Assembly (NCBI GenBank): GCA_038230515.1
Contig: JBBRND010000020.1
Coordinates: 24,705-88,704, forward strand
Length of the DNA stretch: 64,000 bases
Reading direction: 5' to 3'
Origin: JAPLDB01 sp038230515
GTDB taxonomy: Bacteria; Bacteroidota; Bacteroidia; AKYH767-A; 2013-40CM-41-45
The first letter of the stretch is position 1, and the number at the start of each line of letters is the position of its first letter. The translations under genes and the position numbers were made by a program. The notes under the pieces were generated by a model. The model was not told the DNA's origin. It ran no database searches and saw only the letters and a program-made list of their open reading frames with translations. Below, in pieces: positions 18,668 through 28,346 of the stretch.

Positions 18668-18675
18668 TATCTTTG
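18668..18675 (+). promoter_or_regulatory. TAnnTTTG -7 box upstream of hmgA
   Basis: TATCTTTG matches the Bacteroidota housekeeping -7 consensus TAnnTTTG. It ends 18 bp before the hmgA ATG, implying a leader of about 12 nt. No good TTTG is visible at the -33 position. Confidence 0.4.
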
Positions 18676-18693
18676 CTTTAAATTATTCTAAAT

Positions 18694-19851
18694 ATGCCTC
18701 ATTATTTTTCGCTCGGTTCTATCCCTCACAAGCGCCATACACAGTTTCGCAAGCCAAACGGAGAATTGTATTCAGAAGAATTGGTTTCCACGCATGGTTT
18801 TTCTAATGTCTATTCGCTGATTTACCACTGCTATCCGCCAACAATAATTAAAGAAGTAGGGGAGAGTTACAGCGCAGCACCAAAGATCAGCCACGAACGT
18901 TTTCTCAGACATGAAAGCTTTGAAGGATTCCACATTCAACCTGAAGATGATTTCCTCAAAAGCAGAAAACCTGTTCTAGTGAATAATGATGTACACATTT
19001 CTCTTGCCGCTCCGCGCAAGTCAATGACGGATCACTTTTACAAGAATGCAGATGCAGACGAAGTGATTTTTGTTCATGAAGGAACAGGAAAATTAAAAAC
19101 ACTTTACGGCTCACTCGATTTCGGTTACGGTGATTACCTTGTTATTCCGAGAGGAATAATTTATCAAGTCAGTTTTGATTCTGATAAAAATCGGTTGCTG
19201 ATTATTGAATCTTTCAGCGCAATTGAAACACCGAAGCGTTACCGCAATCCGTATGGTCAGCATGAAGAACACTCTCCTTATTGCGAACGCGACTTCCGGA
19301 AGCCGAAGGACATGGAAACAAATGACCGGAAAGGGGATTTCAAAATCATGATCAAAAAGCAGAGTATGATGTATCCTTATATTTATGCTTCACACCCTTT
19401 CGATGCCATTGGCTGGGATGGATTCTTTTATCCGTGGGCACTTTCCATTCACGACTTCGAGCCCATTACAGGGAGAGTACATATGCCGCCTCCAACTCAC
19501 CAAACTTTTGAAGCTCACAATTTTGTTGTCTGCTCTTTTGTTCCGCGCATGTATGATTACCATCCGCTCTCAATACCTGTTCCTTACAATCATAGTAATG
19601 TTGACAGCGATGAAGTTCTCTATTATGTTGACGGAGATTTTATGAGTCGCAAAGCAGTTACCCGCGGTATGATCACACTTCATCCTGGAGGAATTCCTCA
19701 CGGTCCGCATCCGGGCACTGTAGAAAAAAGCTTGGGACAGAAAGAAACCAAAGAACTTGCCGTAATGATTGACACCTTTCGTCCGTTAATGATTACAGAA
19801 GATGGCGTAAAAATTATGAGTGGAGATTACTACAAGAGTTGGAACGAATAG
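18694..19851 (+). CDS. hmgA: Homogentisate 1,2-dioxygenase
   Basis: Opens the aromatic ring of homogentisate to give maleylacetoacetate in tyrosine/phenylalanine catabolism, using Fe(II) and O2. The 385-residue protein is the shorter form common in Bacteroidota. The N-terminus HYFSLGSIPHKRHTQFRKPNGELYSEELVSTHGFSNVYSLIYHCYPP is characteristic. The cupin core ends in FEAHNFVVCSFVPRMYDYHP, DEVLYYVDGDF and HPGGIPHGPHPG, which supply the iron-binding His/Glu residues. The next gene, an enolase-superfamily enzyme, starts 33 bp downstream on the same strand. No other tyrosine-degradation gene lies in the window. Confidence 0.93.
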   Translation: MPHYFSLGSIPHKRHTQFRKPNGELYSEELVSTHGFSNVYSLIYHCYPPTIIKEVGESYSAAPKISHERFLRHESFEGFHIQPEDDFLKSRKPVLVNNDVHISLAAPRKSMTDHFYKNADADEVIFVHEGTGKLKTLYGSLDFGYGDYLVIPRGIIYQVSFDSDKNRLLIIESFSAIETPKRYRNPYGQHEEHSPYCERDFRKPKDMETNDRKGDFKIMIKKQSMMYPYIYASHPFDAIGWDGFFYPWALSIHDFEPITGRVHMPPPTHQTFEAHNFVVCSFVPRMYDYHPLSIPVPYNHSNVDSDEVLYYVDGDFMSRKAVTRGMITLHPGGIPHGPHPGTVEKSLGQKETKELAVMIDTFRPLMITEDGVKIMSGDYYKSWNE

Positions 19852-19884
19852 TTTACGTTTTTTCGAATAACCAATAACTTTTCA

Positions 19885-20994
19885 ATGCTCATCACCCGCA
19901 TCGAACTCTACGCTTACAACATCCCGATGAAACCATTTATCATTTCATTGGGAACTTTGCATGAAGCGAAAAATGTTCTTGTAAAATTTTTTACTGATGA
20001 CGGAATTGTTGGGTGGGGTGAGGGCTCACCTTTTCCGATGATCGTTGGTGAAACACAGGAAAGCGATCTTGCATTGGCAAAAGACTTTTCAAATCTTCTT
20101 CTCAACAAAAATCCGCTTGACATTTCCGCCTGCATGAAGCTGCTCAACGATTACGTTCCCAATAATCCAACTGTTAAGAGCGCCTTCGACATGGCTCTTT
20201 ATGACATTGCTTCGCAGCATGCAGGAGTTCCGCTTTACAAATTTCTTGGCGGAGAAAAGAAAGTGTTGCATACAGATCACACTGTTTCAATCGGCACTGC
20301 AAATGAAATGGCAGATGCTTCAATAAAGTTGAAGAAAAGAGGAGTGAAAATTTTGAAATTAAAAGTTGGCAGTGCAAAAAATCCTGATGATGATATTGAA
20401 CGAGTGAAAACTGTTCGTTTGGCAATTGGAAAAGGAATTCCTTTGCGCCTCGATGCTAATCAGGGATGGAATGTTGCGGATGCAATTGAAATTTTATCTG
20501 CGCTGAAAGATGACAACATTCAGTTCTGCGAACAGCCTGTCAGGCATTTTGATTATGGCGGAATGAAAAAAATAAGTTCAACTGTTTCTGTCCCTATCAT
20601 GGCTGATGAAAGTTGTTTCTATTCCTACCAGGCGAAATACATTGTAGAAAATAAAATCTGTCCGTACATCAACATCAAACTTGCAAAGAGTGGTGGAATG
20701 CTCGAAGCGATTGAGGTCGTCCGCATCGCCAAAGAAAATAGCATTACGTGTATGTTGGGTGGCATGATCGAATCAAATCTTGCCCTTACTGCCAATGCAC
20801 ATTTTGCCTGTGCGTTCGATCACATAAAATTTTACGATCTCGATTATAACTTCAATCATCACATTGATCCGGTTGTGAATGGTGTGCGCATTGAGAATGA
20901 ATGTGACATCCATCTTCCCGATTCTCCAGGCATCGGTGCAACCGTTGATGATAAGTTTTTAGCTAAGTGCGAAAAAATTATTTTTGATAGGTAA
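19885..20994 (+). CDS. Enolase-superfamily dipeptide epimerase (L-Ala-D/L-Glu epimerase-like)
   Basis: A 369-residue enzyme of the muconate-lactonizing subgroup. Active-site residues are in place: the KxK motif at K158/K160 (LKLKVG), metal ligands D190, E216 and D241 (LRLDANQG, CEQPV, ADES), and the catalytic lysine in INIKLAKSGG at 265-268. A DxD motif (FYDLDYN, near residue 317) follows. In known dipeptide epimerases this motif binds the substrate ammonium group, so epimerisation of an L-Ala-Glu-like dipeptide from murein recycling is the best guess over cycloisomerase activity. It lies 33 bp behind hmgA and may share its transcript. Confidence 0.82.
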   Translation: MLITRIELYAYNIPMKPFIISLGTLHEAKNVLVKFFTDDGIVGWGEGSPFPMIVGETQESDLALAKDFSNLLLNKNPLDISACMKLLNDYVPNNPTVKSAFDMALYDIASQHAGVPLYKFLGGEKKVLHTDHTVSIGTANEMADASIKLKKRGVKILKLKVGSAKNPDDDIERVKTVRLAIGKGIPLRLDANQGWNVADAIEILSALKDDNIQFCEQPVRHFDYGGMKKISSTVSVPIMADESCFYSYQAKYIVENKICPYINIKLAKSGGMLEAIEVVRIAKENSITCMLGGMIESNLALTANAHFACAFDHIKFYDLDYNFNHHIDPVVNGVRIENECDIHLPDSPGIGATVDDKFLAKCEKIIFDR

Positions 20995-21093
20995 CTTAGG
21001 ATTCAGATAAAAGGATAATTCTATCTGACAAACTTAGTGGGTGAGTAAGATAGTGTGGCACTAGCCCTGACAAGACGGGGCTCAAAAAGTTAC

Positions 21094-21939
21094 TTACATT
21101 TTCTTGCGCTGCATTTCATTCAACTCATTCACCAGAACTCGACTGAAGGTATTAAAGTAACGCTTGTTTCTGACAGCGCCCACCCACCTTATGCCCTCAA
21201 TAGTGTTGGCAAGAAAAACTTCATCGGCATAAAGAAGATCATTGGTGGTGAGTTTTCGTTCCATACATTTTTTATTTTTTGATCTCATCACATCAAGAAT
21301 ATGTTCCCGCATTACACCTTCAACACAACCCTGATCGAGCGAAGGAGTGCAGAGTTCTCCATGAAGCATTACAAAAATATTTGAGGAGATGGCTTCGGCA
21401 ATATTTCCGTCTGCATTGAAAAGAAGTAAATCGTCCACGCCTGATTTTTTCTGATGCAAACCTGCAAGCACATAAATAAGTGCATTGGAACTTTTCAGGT
21501 TCGAAAGTTTATTCAGGGGCTTTGCGGCATCAGCAAAAATTCCAAGCCGGAGTCCGGTTTCATTGAGCAAGTATTCGGGTTCATAAAGAGGTTCTGCTTC
21601 AATAAGGTAATTTACTTCATTGGTTTTGGGGGTGTATAACCCACCATCCTGTCGGAAAACTTCGAGCCGGATTCGCCCGTTGCCTTTTAAATTATTTACC
21701 TGATCAAGATGCCGGATAAGTAAATGCAAATTCTGAAAAGAAAAATCAGGATGCCATTGCATGGATAAAAGTTCCATGCTTCGTTTCATTCGTGCCAGAT
21801 GTTTTTCAAAAAAAAGAATTTCTCCGTTCATCAGGCGGATGGTTTCAAACACCGCATCTCCGTAGCGAAACGCACGGTTGGTATGCGTAAGCACCGGCTG
21901 AGAAGCATCTACAATACTTCCGTTAAAATTTATGTACAC
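21094..21939 (-). CDS. PLP-dependent class IV aminotransferase
   Basis: A 281-residue fold-type IV PLP enzyme, in the group that includes branched-chain aminotransferase, D-amino acid aminotransferase and aminodeoxychorismate lyase (PabC). The N-terminus FNGSIVDASQPVLTHTNRAFRYGDAVFETIR is canonical. K149 (LSNLKSSNAL) is the PLP-binding lysine, and NIAEAISSNIF is the cofactor-phosphate region. Size and sequence lean toward a PabC or general aminotransferase role, but substrate cannot be assigned. The start is GTG; no ATG lies between it and the promoter-like TACTTTTG (minus strand, 21963-21970), and the N-terminus fits the family length. Confidence 0.85.
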   Translation of the reverse strand: MYINFNGSIVDASQPVLTHTNRAFRYGDAVFETIRLMNGEILFFEKHLARMKRSMELLSMQWHPDFSFQNLHLLIRHLDQVNNLKGNGRIRLEVFRQDGGLYTPKTNEVNYLIEAEPLYEPEYLLNETGLRLGIFADAAKPLNKLSNLKSSNALIYVLAGLHQKKSGVDDLLLFNADGNIAEAISSNIFVMLHGELCTPSLDQGCVEGVMREHILDVMRSKNKKCMERKLTTNDLLYADEVFLANTIEGIRWVGAVRNKRYFNTFSRVLVNELNEMQRKKM

Positions 21940-21962
21940 AGGAGACTTTATTTTCTATTCTG

Positions 21963-21970
21963 CAAAAGTA
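21963..21970 (-). promoter_or_regulatory. TAnnTTTG -7 box for the aminotransferase gene
   Basis: On the minus strand TACTTTTG matches the Bacteroidota -7 consensus, 23 bp before the GTG start at 21939. Confidence 0.4.
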
Positions 21971-22026
21971 GCCGAATGAGTGCGCAGATTTTTTGGAGAA
22001 AGTTATGTTCTCAACAAAAGCAATGT

Positions 22027-22119
22027 GGATAGAATAAGTTAATTGAGTTAATTGGTCGATTTAGAAAAACAAGAGTTCGTGTCCCGAATTAACTACTTCG
22101 ACTTAGTTAACCTAATCAA
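22027..22119. repeat. A/T-rich imperfect inverted repeat (TTAATTGAG family)
   Basis: Contains AGTTAATTGAGTTAATTG and, 45 bp on, AATTAACTACTTCGACTTAGTTAACC, which pair imperfectly. It lies directly behind the stop of the PKD protein at 22120-24918. It resembles the element at 12503-12592 and is likely a terminator-type dispersed element. Confidence 0.5.
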
Positions 22120-24918
22120 CTACTTTATCAGTAGAACGTACCCAGTTTTTTTCAAATGCGATCCCTTCAGTATGTAAACGTAAACACCTTCGGGAACTGC
22201 ATCGCCTTTGGAAGTTCCATTCCATGAGGTTGAGAAGGCATCATCATTTTGATACACTGCTTGTCCCCAGCGATCGAAAATAGTGATGGAATAATTATCG
22301 CACGGTTTCCATAATGAAAGTTGAAACACATCATTCAAGCCGTCATCATTCGGAGTAAATGCAGTTGGTATGTAAACGTTTTCGCCATCTGCAACTTCAT
22401 AGCGGATTGTTTTCTGAATGTATTCCTGACAGGCGGATTCCTTGTTTACTGTAAACGTAACAACGTAGTCCGTTGCATTGTCCTTGTAAACATGCACCGG
22501 ATTTTTTTCAGTACTTGCCTTTGTATCGCCAAAGTTCCAGTCGTAGTTTACAGCAATTGGCGATTTGTTATTGAAGTAAACAAGTTGAGAACATGAATCA
22601 ACAAACACATCAAAGTCAGCAGGCGTGCGAATGATGAGGTGAAGATTTTTTTCACTCGTATCCTTGCAGCCATATAGAGAAGTTGAAACAAGTTTAACAG
22701 GAATATCTCCGGCAATATGATAGATATGATCATTCCGCGGAACATCAATTGAATCTCCATCGCCAAACAACCATTGGTAAGCAACTGTATTTACAGATTG
22801 CTCATTAAACGAAACGAGCGAATCGCAATCCACATGAGTCCAGCCAAAATTACTGTGAGGTAGCGGAGGAATGGAAGCAGTCATACTCACTGTGTCCTTA
22901 CAACCTGAATCATTTTCAGCAATGAGTTGAACGGAAATAGTTCCATCTGTAGAAAATTTGTGAGAAACACTGAACGACTCATCCGGAAATCCATCACTAA
23001 ATAGCCAATGGTATTTTGTTGCATCAATAGAGAAGTTGTTTGCACTTACAAGGAATGTACAAGTATCGAGATTCAGGGTAAACTCTGCATTCGGTTTTCG
23101 ATTCACCCAAATTGTCTTTGTGATGTTGTCAGTACATGTAAGATTTGTTCCGAGTGCCTGCATCTGCACTATATATCCTCCTGAGTGAACATACAAATGA
23201 ACAGGATCAGGATTAAATGCAACTGTGTTATCACCAAATCCCCACGTATAATTCGGAGCATTGATGCTTAAATTATGAAAATGTACAAGGGAATCGCACG
23301 GGATTAGATCCCAAGTAAAATCTGCAATAGGAACTTGTGGAAGATTAAAAGTCATTTGAGAGGTATCGCTGCAACCGCTGTCATTGGTGGTAATCAGGTA
23401 GACAGTAACATTTCCGTCAATCATGTAATTGTGTTGAGGACTTATATCACTGCTGAAATTTGAATCACCGAAAATCCATTGATTCGTTGAAGCACCTTGC
23501 GATGAATTATTGAATGTAGCTGTATGGGCGCAAGTATCAAGGACTAAATTAAAATTGCTTACAGGAACCGGATCAACATTAACAGTTATTGATGCCGTGT
23601 CAGTGCAACCTGAATCAGCAGATGCAATCAACGTAACGATAAAATTACCCCATGTAGCATATTGATGCGAAGGATTTTGAGAGGAAGAGAACTGGTTATC
23701 ACCGAAATTCCAAAGCCAGTAATTCGAGCTTGAATGTAAACTGTACGATGAATCAAGAAACTGAAATTGATCTGTGCAGGGCTGATGCGTTAGTCCGAAA
23801 CGGGAAAAGAAGGCAGGGTACAGACGGGCTTCACCAAAGGCCGTATCGTTACAACCTGGATTCGCTGCGTAGGCAATCAGCATAAGCGGATAGGTACCGG
23901 TATCGGGGTAGGTGTACACCGGATTCATCAAACTCGATGTATCATTTGTCGTTGTCGGGTCACCAAATGACCACGAGTAAGTGGATGCACCATAACTTGT
24001 ATTTTGAAAATATGCATTCAATGAACCGCACACAAGTGTTGGAGAAAAAATGGATGCCACTGTGTAATTCTCGCATAAAGTAACATTCACCTGAAAGTCT
24101 CTTCGTGTTTCACCAATCAAAATTCCATTGCGGTATTCCTGCACAAGAACTCCATACACAAACTGTCCTTGCTCTGTCGGAGTAGCAGTAAGAATTCCTG
24201 TTGATGAATTGATGGTTAGTGGCACACCGCCCATTACGTTCGAGAGTGAATATGGGGATTGAAAAATAATGGGAATGTACGGAGGAGTAGATGGTGTGTC
24301 AGGTTGAGGTCTAATTTGATCAGCGCCCGCATAAGGTGTGTACAGAGAATAAACCAATGAATCGCCATTAGCATCTGTAGCAGAATGATCGAATGTGAAT
24401 GGCGCTCCCATACAAATGAAAGTTGGTGGAAGATGATTAAAAACCGGGTTAGCATCATCAGCGAATTGCTGATCAGGAATTACACAAGTGTAAGTTGCAC
24501 CTGTATATTGTCCGTTAATGTTAATGCAGGAATAATTGCGGCAGCAACGTTGGTAAGCAATCGTGTATCCTCCCGGAGCAGGCGGCAGCGTAAGGGTTGT
24601 ATAATAATGAGCAACCTGATCGCACACACCAGTAGGAGGAGTGAGACATGGAGTATTTATTACATTTGGAATAGAGGATGAATCATTCAGCGACACGAAT
24701 ACAAATCGAATAAAATTTCCGCTTGCATCAAAAATTCCAAGTGCTGCCGGATCATCATAAAGCGCTTGCCCGTTGATACAGTCGCGGTAAACTATTAAAG
24801 TTATTTCATACTGATCATTGCCTAAGTAATGGTAATTCATTTCGCCACCCACAATGTGCGAAGCAAAAAGTGTTTGAGAAAAAAAAAGAAGAGCAGCAGC
24901 GCAGAAAAAATATTTCAT
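22120..24918 (-). CDS. Multi-PKD-domain surface protein with T9SS type B sorting domain
   Basis: A 932-residue exported protein. The signal peptide is residues 1-19 (FFCAAALLFFSQTLFA). An N-terminal domain (SHIVGGEMNYHYLGNDQYEITLIVYRDC, to about residue 270) is typical of Bacteroidota gliding-associated proteins. It is followed by about seven PKD repeats of roughly 80 residues, each with a WxFGD core (YSWSFGDPTT, YWLWNFGDNQFSS, NQWIFGDSNFSS, YTWGFGDNTV). The last ~90 residues (YIPTAFTPNDDGLNDVFQ ... IFDRWGQAVYQ ... GVYVYILKG) are a type B (gliding-motility-associated) sorting domain. An extracellular adhesive or structural role is likely; the ligand is unknown. Confidence 0.9.
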   Translation of the reverse strand: MKYFFCAAALLFFSQTLFASHIVGGEMNYHYLGNDQYEITLIVYRDCINGQALYDDPAALGIFDASGNFIRFVFVSLNDSSSIPNVINTPCLTPPTGVCDQVAHYYTTLTLPPAPGGYTIAYQRCCRNYSCININGQYTGATYTCVIPDQQFADDANPVFNHLPPTFICMGAPFTFDHSATDANGDSLVYSLYTPYAGADQIRPQPDTPSTPPYIPIIFQSPYSLSNVMGGVPLTINSSTGILTATPTEQGQFVYGVLVQEYRNGILIGETRRDFQVNVTLCENYTVASIFSPTLVCGSLNAYFQNTSYGASTYSWSFGDPTTTNDTSSLMNPVYTYPDTGTYPLMLIAYAANPGCNDTAFGEARLYPAFFSRFGLTHQPCTDQFQFLDSSYSLHSSSNYWLWNFGDNQFSSSQNPSHQYATWGNFIVTLIASADSGCTDTASITVNVDPVPVSNFNLVLDTCAHTATFNNSSQGASTNQWIFGDSNFSSDISPQHNYMIDGNVTVYLITTNDSGCSDTSQMTFNLPQVPIADFTWDLIPCDSLVHFHNLSINAPNYTWGFGDNTVAFNPDPVHLYVHSGGYIVQMQALGTNLTCTDNITKTIWVNRKPNAEFTLNLDTCTFLVSANNFSIDATKYHWLFSDGFPDESFSVSHKFSTDGTISVQLIAENDSGCKDTVSMTASIPPLPHSNFGWTHVDCDSLVSFNEQSVNTVAYQWLFGDGDSIDVPRNDHIYHIAGDIPVKLVSTSLYGCKDTSEKNLHLIIRTPADFDVFVDSCSQLVYFNNKSPIAVNYDWNFGDTKASTEKNPVHVYKDNATDYVVTFTVNKESACQEYIQKTIRYEVADGENVYIPTAFTPNDDGLNDVFQLSLWKPCDNYSITIFDRWGQAVYQNDDAFSTSWNGTSKGDAVPEGVYVYILKGSHLKKTGYVLLIK

Positions 24919-25084
24919 TGGTAACTACAGTGATCCAACAAGAACAAAAATAGTAAAAGAAACTTAACGGTCAAGAACTATTGGGCGAATGACGACAAAC
25001 ACATTACGGAATGCAGAAATAGTTATTACAATTTCATGTTATTGAGTTCTTTCAAGGGAGGATGATTAAAATGAAGGCAAATCG

Positions 25085-25092
25085 TACTTTTG
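25085..25092 (+). promoter_or_regulatory. TAnnTTTG -7 box upstream of nitronate monooxygenase gene
   Basis: TACTTTTG matches the Bacteroidota -7 consensus exactly and ends 20 bp before the ATG at 25113. A -33 TTTG is not obvious. Confidence 0.4.
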
Positions 25093-25112
25093 AAAAACCC
25101 AAATGCTGAAAA

Positions 25113-26132
25113 ATGATTTCTATTAAAAATAAACTCACCGAACAGCTCAACATTCGTTACCCGATTGTGATGGCTCCCATGTTTCTCGTCACAAATGAAA
25201 GCATGCTTCATCAATGTGTTGAGGAAGGAATACTTGGCTGCTTTCCATCGTTGAATTTCCGTAATAAAGGAGCACTGGAAGGAATTTTGACTTCGCTCAA
25301 TAAACTTCTCAATTCACGCAAAGGACAACCGGGAACCTACGGGGTGAATCTCATTGTTCAGAAAAGCAACACTTTTTTTGAAAAGCATTTGAACATTTGT
25401 GTGGAGAATAAAGTTCCCGTTTACATTACTTCACTTGGCAAACCCGAACAAACGATTGAAGCCGCACACAGTTATGGCGCAAGGGTTTTCTGCGATGTTA
25501 CCAACATTGAACACGCAAAGAAATGTTATGAATTGAATTGCGATGGGTTTGTTGCCGTGGGTCAAGGTGCGGGCGGACATGCTGGACCGTATCCGTTGAT
25601 GTTGCTTATTGCATCTCTGAAAAAACATTTTCCCGATAAAGCAATTCTTGCAGCGGGGGGAATTTCTCACGGTAGCAGTTTGTTAAGCGTGCTGGCTGCA
25701 GGCGCTGACGCGGGTTATGTCGGTACGCGATTTATTGCAAGCAAGGAGGCAAGCATCACAGAGGAGTATAAAACCGAAGTGGTAAAAGCCCACATGAATA
25801 ACATTGTGATGACCGACCGCATCAGCGGAACACCTTGTACCATCATTAATACTCCTTACGCGCAAAAGATTGGATTACATCAAAGCCGGTTTGAAAGGTA
25901 CATGAGCCGCAACCCGCGCACCAAAAAATATTTTAAGATGTTGGTTGCAAAACGCGGCATGGACTGGCTCGAAGCAGCAGTGAAACCCGGCAACTACCAC
26001 AAACTCTGGTGTGCTGGACAAAGTGTGGAGATGATTGAAGACATAAAGTCCGTAAAGGAAATTGTGGAAGAGATGATGAGTGAGTTTGACGATGCTTACA
26101 GCAAACTCGCAGGCACGGTTATCAACCGATAA
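25113..26132 (+). CDS. Nitronate monooxygenase family flavoprotein
   Basis: A 339-residue FMN-dependent TIM-barrel enzyme of the 2-nitropropane dioxygenase/NMO family, which oxidises alkyl nitronates such as propionate-3-nitronate. Some relatives are enoyl-ACP reductases (FabK). The N-terminal RYPIVMAPMFLVTN is the strand-1 motif contacting FMN. VGQGAGGHAGP (near residue 148) and AAGGISHGSSLLSVLAAGADAGYVGTRFIAS (near residue 190) form the phosphate-binding and family signatures. Detoxification is the usual guess. The downstream hotdog-fold gene starts 5 bp after the stop, so the two form an operon and may act on related substrates. Confidence 0.88.
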   Translation: MISIKNKLTEQLNIRYPIVMAPMFLVTNESMLHQCVEEGILGCFPSLNFRNKGALEGILTSLNKLLNSRKGQPGTYGVNLIVQKSNTFFEKHLNICVENKVPVYITSLGKPEQTIEAAHSYGARVFCDVTNIEHAKKCYELNCDGFVAVGQGAGGHAGPYPLMLLIASLKKHFPDKAILAAGGISHGSSLLSVLAAGADAGYVGTRFIASKEASITEEYKTEVVKAHMNNIVMTDRISGTPCTIINTPYAQKIGLHQSRFERYMSRNPRTKKYFKMLVAKRGMDWLEAAVKPGNYHKLWCAGQSVEMIEDIKSVKEIVEEMMSEFDDAYSKLAGTVINR

Positions 26133-26136
26133 GAAA

Positions 26137-26640
26137 ATGAAACTATTGTTGCGACTATTGCAAAAAGCAAAACGAAGTAATTTTTACCTCGCATTTCTCA
26201 ATATTGCTTTGCTTCGTGCCGTTCCTTTCAACAAACCACACGGATTGAAAATAACTTCCGTTCATGATGATGGTGTTACAATCTTCCTTCCTTACAAAAG
26301 GAAAAACTTAAATCACCTGAAAGGAATTCATGCCTGCGCATTGGCTACTCTTGCTGAATATGCGAGTGGCATTTCGTTGCTGATTTGTATCGGAACTGAC
26401 TATCGGCTCATTATGAAAACCATCAATGTAACCTACCATTACCAGGCGAAGATGAATGTTGCTATTGCGCTTCAACTTGAAAAGAAAATGGTGGAAGAAA
26501 AAATTCTTACTCCTCTTCAAACAAACGATTCAGTGGTTTTTGAAAACAAGGTCGAGGTTTATGATGTTCGTAGAAATCACATCTGCACTACTGTGGTACA
26601 ATGGCAGATCAAGAAGTGGGCGAAGGTGAAGACCCTTTGA
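26137..26640 (+). CDS. DUF4442 (PaaI-like) hotdog-fold protein
   Basis: A 167-residue protein with the DUF4442 layout, a hotdog fold related to acyl-CoA thioesterases. The central helix carries LKGIHACALATLAEYASGISLL, followed by strands VTYHYQAKMN and VEVYDVRRNHICTTVVQWQIK. I start at the ATG at 26137, right behind the upstream stop; a longer frame from 26080 would overlap the upstream gene by 53 bp. Substrate unknown; probably binds an acyl-CoA or acyl-ACP. Cotranscribed with the nitronate monooxygenase. Confidence 0.75.
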   Translation: MKLLLRLLQKAKRSNFYLAFLNIALLRAVPFNKPHGLKITSVHDDGVTIFLPYKRKNLNHLKGIHACALATLAEYASGISLLICIGTDYRLIMKTINVTYHYQAKMNVAIALQLEKKMVEEKILTPLQTNDSVVFENKVEVYDVRRNHICTTVVQWQIKKWAKVKTL

Positions 26641-26656
26641 AATAAAACTGCAAAAA

Positions 26657-28252
26657 TTAATTTCCTGCTATTTTCATTTTTGAAAATGTGTTGTCGTGCA
26701 ATGCTTCAAGTGCTTTTTGTAACGCGAGATTCCGTTCGTTGTAAACTTCAATAGCGCCTTCGAGGTTCCAAAGATTTTGTGAGATAAGAGATTTTATGTT
26801 CAGTTTGATTAATGTTTCTGAAATTTTCAAACCTGTCGAATCTTTTTTCACACCTAATTTTTCTGCGTTCGCAAGAAAATCGTCCATCAATTTTTTTGAT
26901 ACAGAAAATTTTGTTTTGAAATCATCAAGTGTTGGATACGTTTTTTTCAAATCATTTCTGTTGTTGTCAACGTAGGTAAGAAGAAAATCATTGAACGCAT
27001 TCTGTCTTCTCAACTCTGAAAAGAACGTGCTGAACTCTGAAGTATCAAGTGGAACAAATACATCAGGCATAATGCCACCACCACCATGCACGAGCCGCTT
27101 GTTGTTAGTGAAATATTTTGTGGAGTCGCTAAAATGAATGCTGTCGGGATTAGTGAGTTCACCATGCTTGATTCTGTTTGAAAGGTCAAGATCGTACTCA
27201 TCATCATCACCCAACTCATATGGTTTTTGTATGCAGCGACCGGAAGGAGTATAATAATGCGCAACAGTTAATCGTATCATGGAACCATCCGGAAGCTGAA
27301 TTGGTTTTTGCACAAGCCCTTTTCCGAAAGAACGCCTGCCGATAATCAGTCCTCGATCCCAATCCTGGATAGCGCCTGAAACAATTTCACTTGCCGAAGC
27401 CGAACTTTCATTAATGAGCACGACAAGTTTCCCTTTTTCCCAGCCACCGGTTGAGGTTGCATTATAGTCCTCGCTTTGTGTAGTACGCCCGCGAGTGAAG
27501 ACAATCTTTTTTCCATCAGATAAAAATTCATCACCCAGTTCAACGGCACGATTGAGGTAGCCGCCACCGTTATCCTGCAAATCGAGAATGAGAGACTCGA
27601 TTCCCTGCGCTTTTAATTTTGCAAGAGCCGCTTTAAATTCCTCTACCGTGTTATCAGCAAAACGGCTGATTTTAATGTACCCTACTTTCGGAGCTATTAT
27701 GTACGATGCATCCACACTGAAAAGAGGAATCTGATCGCGTGTAATGTTGAAGTCAATAAGATCAGCATTTCCTCTGCGAAGAATTCCTACGGTAACTTTT
27801 GTTCCTTTATTTCCACGAAGTAATTTCAGCACATCATTGTTTGTGAGCTTTACTCCGGCTTTTACCACTCCGTCAATTTTTACGATGCGGTCGCCCTGGC
27901 GTATTCCTAATTTCTCACTCGGCCCACCTGGAATTGTTTGAGTAACCATAATTGTATCGCTTAGAATCTGGAATTGAATCCCGATACCCTCGAATTTTCC
28001 AACGAGCGGTTCATTCATCTCGCGCATTTCTTCCAATGGAATATAAACAGAGTGTGGATCCAGATCTTTCACCATGGCGCGGATGGCATCATCAGTAAGT
28101 TTTTTGTCGTTCACAGTATCAACGTACGCATACTTGATTGCCTGTAGTGCGTATCCAATTTTGTCTTGCTGTGGTGCGTAGGGCTGAGATAAAACTTTCC
28201 CGCAAATAAAAATGAAAAGAATGGTTGCTACAGATTTGATTTGTTTCGTCAT
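26657..28252 (-). CDS. S41-family carboxy-terminal processing protease
   Basis: A 531-residue periplasmic serine protease of the CtpA/Prc type. A signal peptide (residues 1-22) is followed by a helical N-terminal region with DPHSVYIP. A PDZ domain (about 85-170: FEGIGIQFQI, GIRQGDRIVKIDG, LLRGNKGTKVTV) binds hydrophobic C-termini. The catalytic S41 domain has ILDLQDNGGGYL, the nucleophile serine in INESSASASEIVSGA, and the lysine in RRSFGKGLVQ of the Ser-Lys dyad. A C-terminal helical extension follows. It probably trims envelope proteins. Convergent with the DUF4442 gene, 16 bp away. Confidence 0.92.
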   Translation of the reverse strand: MTKQIKSVATILFIFICGKVLSQPYAPQQDKIGYALQAIKYAYVDTVNDKKLTDDAIRAMVKDLDPHSVYIPLEEMREMNEPLVGKFEGIGIQFQILSDTIMVTQTIPGGPSEKLGIRQGDRIVKIDGVVKAGVKLTNNDVLKLLRGNKGTKVTVGILRRGNADLIDFNITRDQIPLFSVDASYIIAPKVGYIKISRFADNTVEEFKAALAKLKAQGIESLILDLQDNGGGYLNRAVELGDEFLSDGKKIVFTRGRTTQSEDYNATSTGGWEKGKLVVLINESSASASEIVSGAIQDWDRGLIIGRRSFGKGLVQKPIQLPDGSMIRLTVAHYYTPSGRCIQKPYELGDDDEYDLDLSNRIKHGELTNPDSIHFSDSTKYFTNNKRLVHGGGGIMPDVFVPLDTSEFSTFFSELRRQNAFNDFLLTYVDNNRNDLKKTYPTLDDFKTKFSVSKKLMDDFLANAEKLGVKKDSTGLKISETLIKLNIKSLISQNLWNLEGAIEVYNERNLALQKALEALHDNTFSKMKIAGN

Positions 28253-28346
28253 AATGAATAATTACTTTTTTTTCACGCGACAAAATTACATAAAAGAAAG
28301 TAGGGGACAGATGAATTAAGATGTTCTTAACAGCTCAGGAAAAATT

